Source: Salinisphaeraceae bacterium UBA4764
GTDB taxonomy: Bacteria > Pseudomonadota > Gammaproteobacteria > Nevskiales > Salinisphaeraceae
Assembly (NCBI GenBank): GCA_002403445.1
Contig: DHHU01000048.1
Coordinates: 9,353 to 17,517, forward strand
Length of the DNA: 8,165 bases
Direction: 5' to 3'
The notes under the pieces: generated by a model
The model's database searches: none
Told to the model about the DNA's origin: nothing
What the model saw: only the letters and a program-made list of their open reading frames with translations
Position numbers and translations under genes: made by a program
Part shown: piece by piece, positions 6,485 to 8,165 of the stretch
Layout: every line of letters starts with the position of its first letter
How positions within the stretch are numbered: position 1 is the first letter of the stretch

Positions 6485-7806
6485 TGATCCCGGATACTGT
6501 CACCAACCGTTATCGCAACGAATATGACCGGGTTTTCGCCCGCCTGCCCGGTGGCCCCGGTCCGGCCGGTGAACGCCAGCACCATCTAGCGCGGTTCATG
6601 GAAACGGGATTTCCCCATCCGCGCGCCGAAGATTGGAAATACACCAGCCTTCAACCGATTGAAAAACGCGAGTTCAAGTTGGCTGACGCAGCCGGCAACC
6701 TGGACCCGGCCCATGTCAAGGCGCTGATCCCGGACTCGCTTGATGCCTATCGGGTGGTCATAATTGATGGCCATTATGTGCCCGAACATTCATTGATCGA
6801 CGGTCTGCCGAGTGGCGCGACCGTGGATTCTTTTGCCAACTACCTGGGCAGCAACGAGGGCACGATCCAGTCGCCTGTTATTAAGGATGAACCGGGCAGC
6901 CTCACCGATTTGAACGCCGCGTTGGTCACCGACGGTGCGTATGTACGTCTTGCCAACAACGTGGCACTCGACAAGCCGATCCATGTACTGACGATCGCCA
7001 CCGCTGATCAGGCCGACCAGATGAACCAGGTCCGACACCGTTTCGAGCTGGCAACCAGTGCGGAAGCGACCGTGATTGAACACTATGTCGGCTTGGGCGA
7101 GTCCGCCTACTTCACCAACGTCGTCACCGAAGTCGTTGCCAGCGCCAATTCCAAGCTGACACGCTGTCGCATCCAGCAAGAAGGTAAACGCGGATATCAC
7201 ATCGGCAGCTTCTACGCCCATCAGTCGCGCGACAGCCGGATTATCGACCACGCCTTCGATTACGGTGCGCGTTTGGCACGGACGGGCACCAATACACGCT
7301 TGGCTGAAGACAATGCCGAAGTTCATCTCTACGGCGTCTATGCACCCACTGGCCGTCAGCACATCGATAACCACACGCGGGTCGATCACGCCACCGAGCA
7401 CGGCATCAGCCGCGAAATATACAAGGGCGTACTCGACGATCACGGACGTGGGGTGTTCAACGGCAAGATTATCGTTCACCCGCACGCGCAAAAAACCGAT
7501 TCTGACCAAGCGGCCAACGCCCTACTCCTATCCGACAAGGCGGAAGTCGACGCCAAACCAGAGCTGGAAATCTACGCAGATGACGTGGTTTGCGGTCACG
7601 GTTCCACCGTAGGTCAGCTCGACGAAGCCGCCGTGTTCTATCTCAAAAGCCGGGGTGTGAGCGAAGACGGTGCGCGGGCAATTCTGACCTATAGTTTTGC
7701 CAACGCTCTGGTGCAGATGATCGGACTGCAGCCGATTGAGCGCTTCGTTGAGTCTGCACTGTTAGCCAAGCTCCCTGGCGGCGCCAGCTACGCCGATCTG
7801 GCCTGA
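6481..7806 (+). CDS. sufD: Fe-S cluster assembly protein SufD
   Basis: SufD is the SufB paralogue that forms the SufB-SufD heterodimer in the SufBC2D scaffold and takes part in cluster formation at the interface. The product is 441 aa, near the usual 420-440. Near the N-terminus, GFPHPRAEDWKYTSLQPI (43-60) is the family motif. The middle is beta-helical (for example VIEHYVGLGESAYFTNVVTE). The C-terminal core has DDVVCGHGSTVGQLDEAAVF, in which C371 and H373 correspond to E. coli C358 and H360; the histidine is implicated in cluster assembly. The start is ambiguous: GTG at 6481 overlaps the sufC TGA by 4 bp, and ATG at 6484 shares one base with it. The two differ by one residue, and both imply translational coupling. 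sufS begins 5 bp after the stop. Confidence 0.96.
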   Translation: MMIPDTVTNRYRNEYDRVFARLPGGPGPAGERQHHLARFMETGFPHPRAEDWKYTSLQPIEKREFKLADAAGNLDPAHVKALIPDSLDAYRVVIIDGHYVPEHSLIDGLPSGATVDSFANYLGSNEGTIQSPVIKDEPGSLTDLNAALVTDGAYVRLANNVALDKPIHVLTIATADQADQMNQVRHRFELATSAEATVIEHYVGLGESAYFTNVVTEVVASANSKLTRCRIQQEGKRGYHIGSFYAHQSRDSRIIDHAFDYGARLARTGTNTRLAEDNAEVHLYGVYAPTGRQHIDNHTRVDHATEHGISREIYKGVLDDHGRGVFNGKIIVHPHAQKTDSDQAANALLLSDKAEVDAKPELEIYADDVVCGHGSTVGQLDEAAVFYLKSRGVSEDGARAILTYSFANALVQMIGLQPIERFVESALLAKLPGGASYADLA

Positions 7807-7811
7807 TTGTC

Positions 7812-8165
7812 ATGGCAGTTACAAGCGTTAAAAACATACCGTTGGACGTCGCTCACTTACGGGCCGACTTCCCGATCCTTAATGAATCCCTGCCGAGCGG
7901 CCAACGGCTTGCCTATCTGGACAATGCGGCCACGACCCAGAAGCCGACCGCAGTGTTGGAAGCAAGCGACGACTACTATCGCCACGCCAATGCCAATGTC
8001 CATCGGGCTATCCACACGCTCTCGCAGCGTGCCACGCGGCGATACGAAAGCGCACGAGATACGATCGCCTCCTTTGTCAACGCCCCTTCACGAGACAATG
8101 TCGTGTTCACCAAGGGCACCACTGATGGCATCAATCTGGTTGCACAGGCCTATGTTCGACCGCGA
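7812..8165 (+). CDS. sufS: Cysteine desulfurase SufS, N-terminal part (runs off window)
   Basis: An open frame from ATG 7812 continues to the window edge, giving 118 codons of a protein expected to be about 400-420 aa. It is the start of a group II cysteine desulfurase, the PLP enzyme that takes sulfur from cysteine to supply the SufBCD scaffold. Visible motifs are DFPIL (19-23), AYLDNAATTQKP (34-45), NANVHRAIHTLSQRAT (60-75) and VVFTKGTTDGINLVA (97-111), all characteristic of SufS/CsdA. The PLP-binding lysine and the catalytic cysteine lie beyond the edge, so activity cannot be judged. The gene starts 5 bp after sufD with no clear Shine-Dalgarno sequence, consistent with continued operon translation. 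Confidence 0.93.
   Translation, partial: MAVTSVKNIPLDVAHLRADFPILNESLPSGQRLAYLDNAATTQKPTAVLEASDDYYRHANANVHRAIHTLSQRATRRYESARDTIASFVNAPSRDNVVFTKGTTDGINLVAQAYVRPR

Noticed and set aside
6790..7509. 239-codon minus-strand frame opposite sufD
   Set aside because: It is antisense to the conserved SufD frame and has no family motif. Its length follows from sufD codon bias.

Overview
The window looks like ordinary chromosomal housekeeping DNA from a gammaproteobacterium of moderately high GC. The FadE-type acyl-CoA dehydrogenase (about 820 aa with an N-terminal membrane region), the SufB/SufC/SufD sequences and the Rdx-type SelW-like protein all fit that group. Genus cannot be fixed from the sequence. 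I see no insertion sequence, phage gene, CRISPR array, tRNA or rRNA.

Left block (1-3703, + strand): a TetR-family regulator follows a 142-bp leader that carries a long imperfect palindrome, a plausible operator. After 16 bp comes fadE, the first enzyme of fatty acid beta-oxidation. The fadE stop overlaps the TTG start of a small DUF3293-type protein of unknown function (TTGA, 4 bp). The three genes look like one transcription unit, probably a fatty-acid-responsive regulator with its target.

Middle (3697-4162): a SelW/SelT/SelH-like (Rdx) protein with a CxxC motif lies on the minus strand. It converges on the DUF3293 gene with a 7-bp overlap of the 3' ends. A 172-bp divergent intergenic region separates it from sufB. 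That region holds a 16-bp near-palindrome, a good -10 hexamer facing sufB, and just downstream a near-perfect FNR/ANR-type box over the expected transcription start.

Right block (4163-8165, + strand): sufB, sufC, sufD and the start of sufS, which runs off the window. Together they encode the SufBCD scaffold/ATPase complex and the cysteine desulfurase supplying its sulfur, that is, Fe-S cluster assembly. An 84-bp gap between sufB and sufC contains a perfect 12-bp stem-loop. sufC/sufD overlap and sufD/sufS are 5 bp apart, indicating one operon. None of the four suf starts has a clear Shine-Dalgarno sequence, unlike the tetR and fadE starts.

I find no convincing new multi-gene system. The most useful leads are regulatory: the FNR-like box at the suf promoter, the sufB-sufC hairpin, and the operator-like palindrome before the TetR gene. 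The DUF3293 protein coupled to fadE is the least understood gene.
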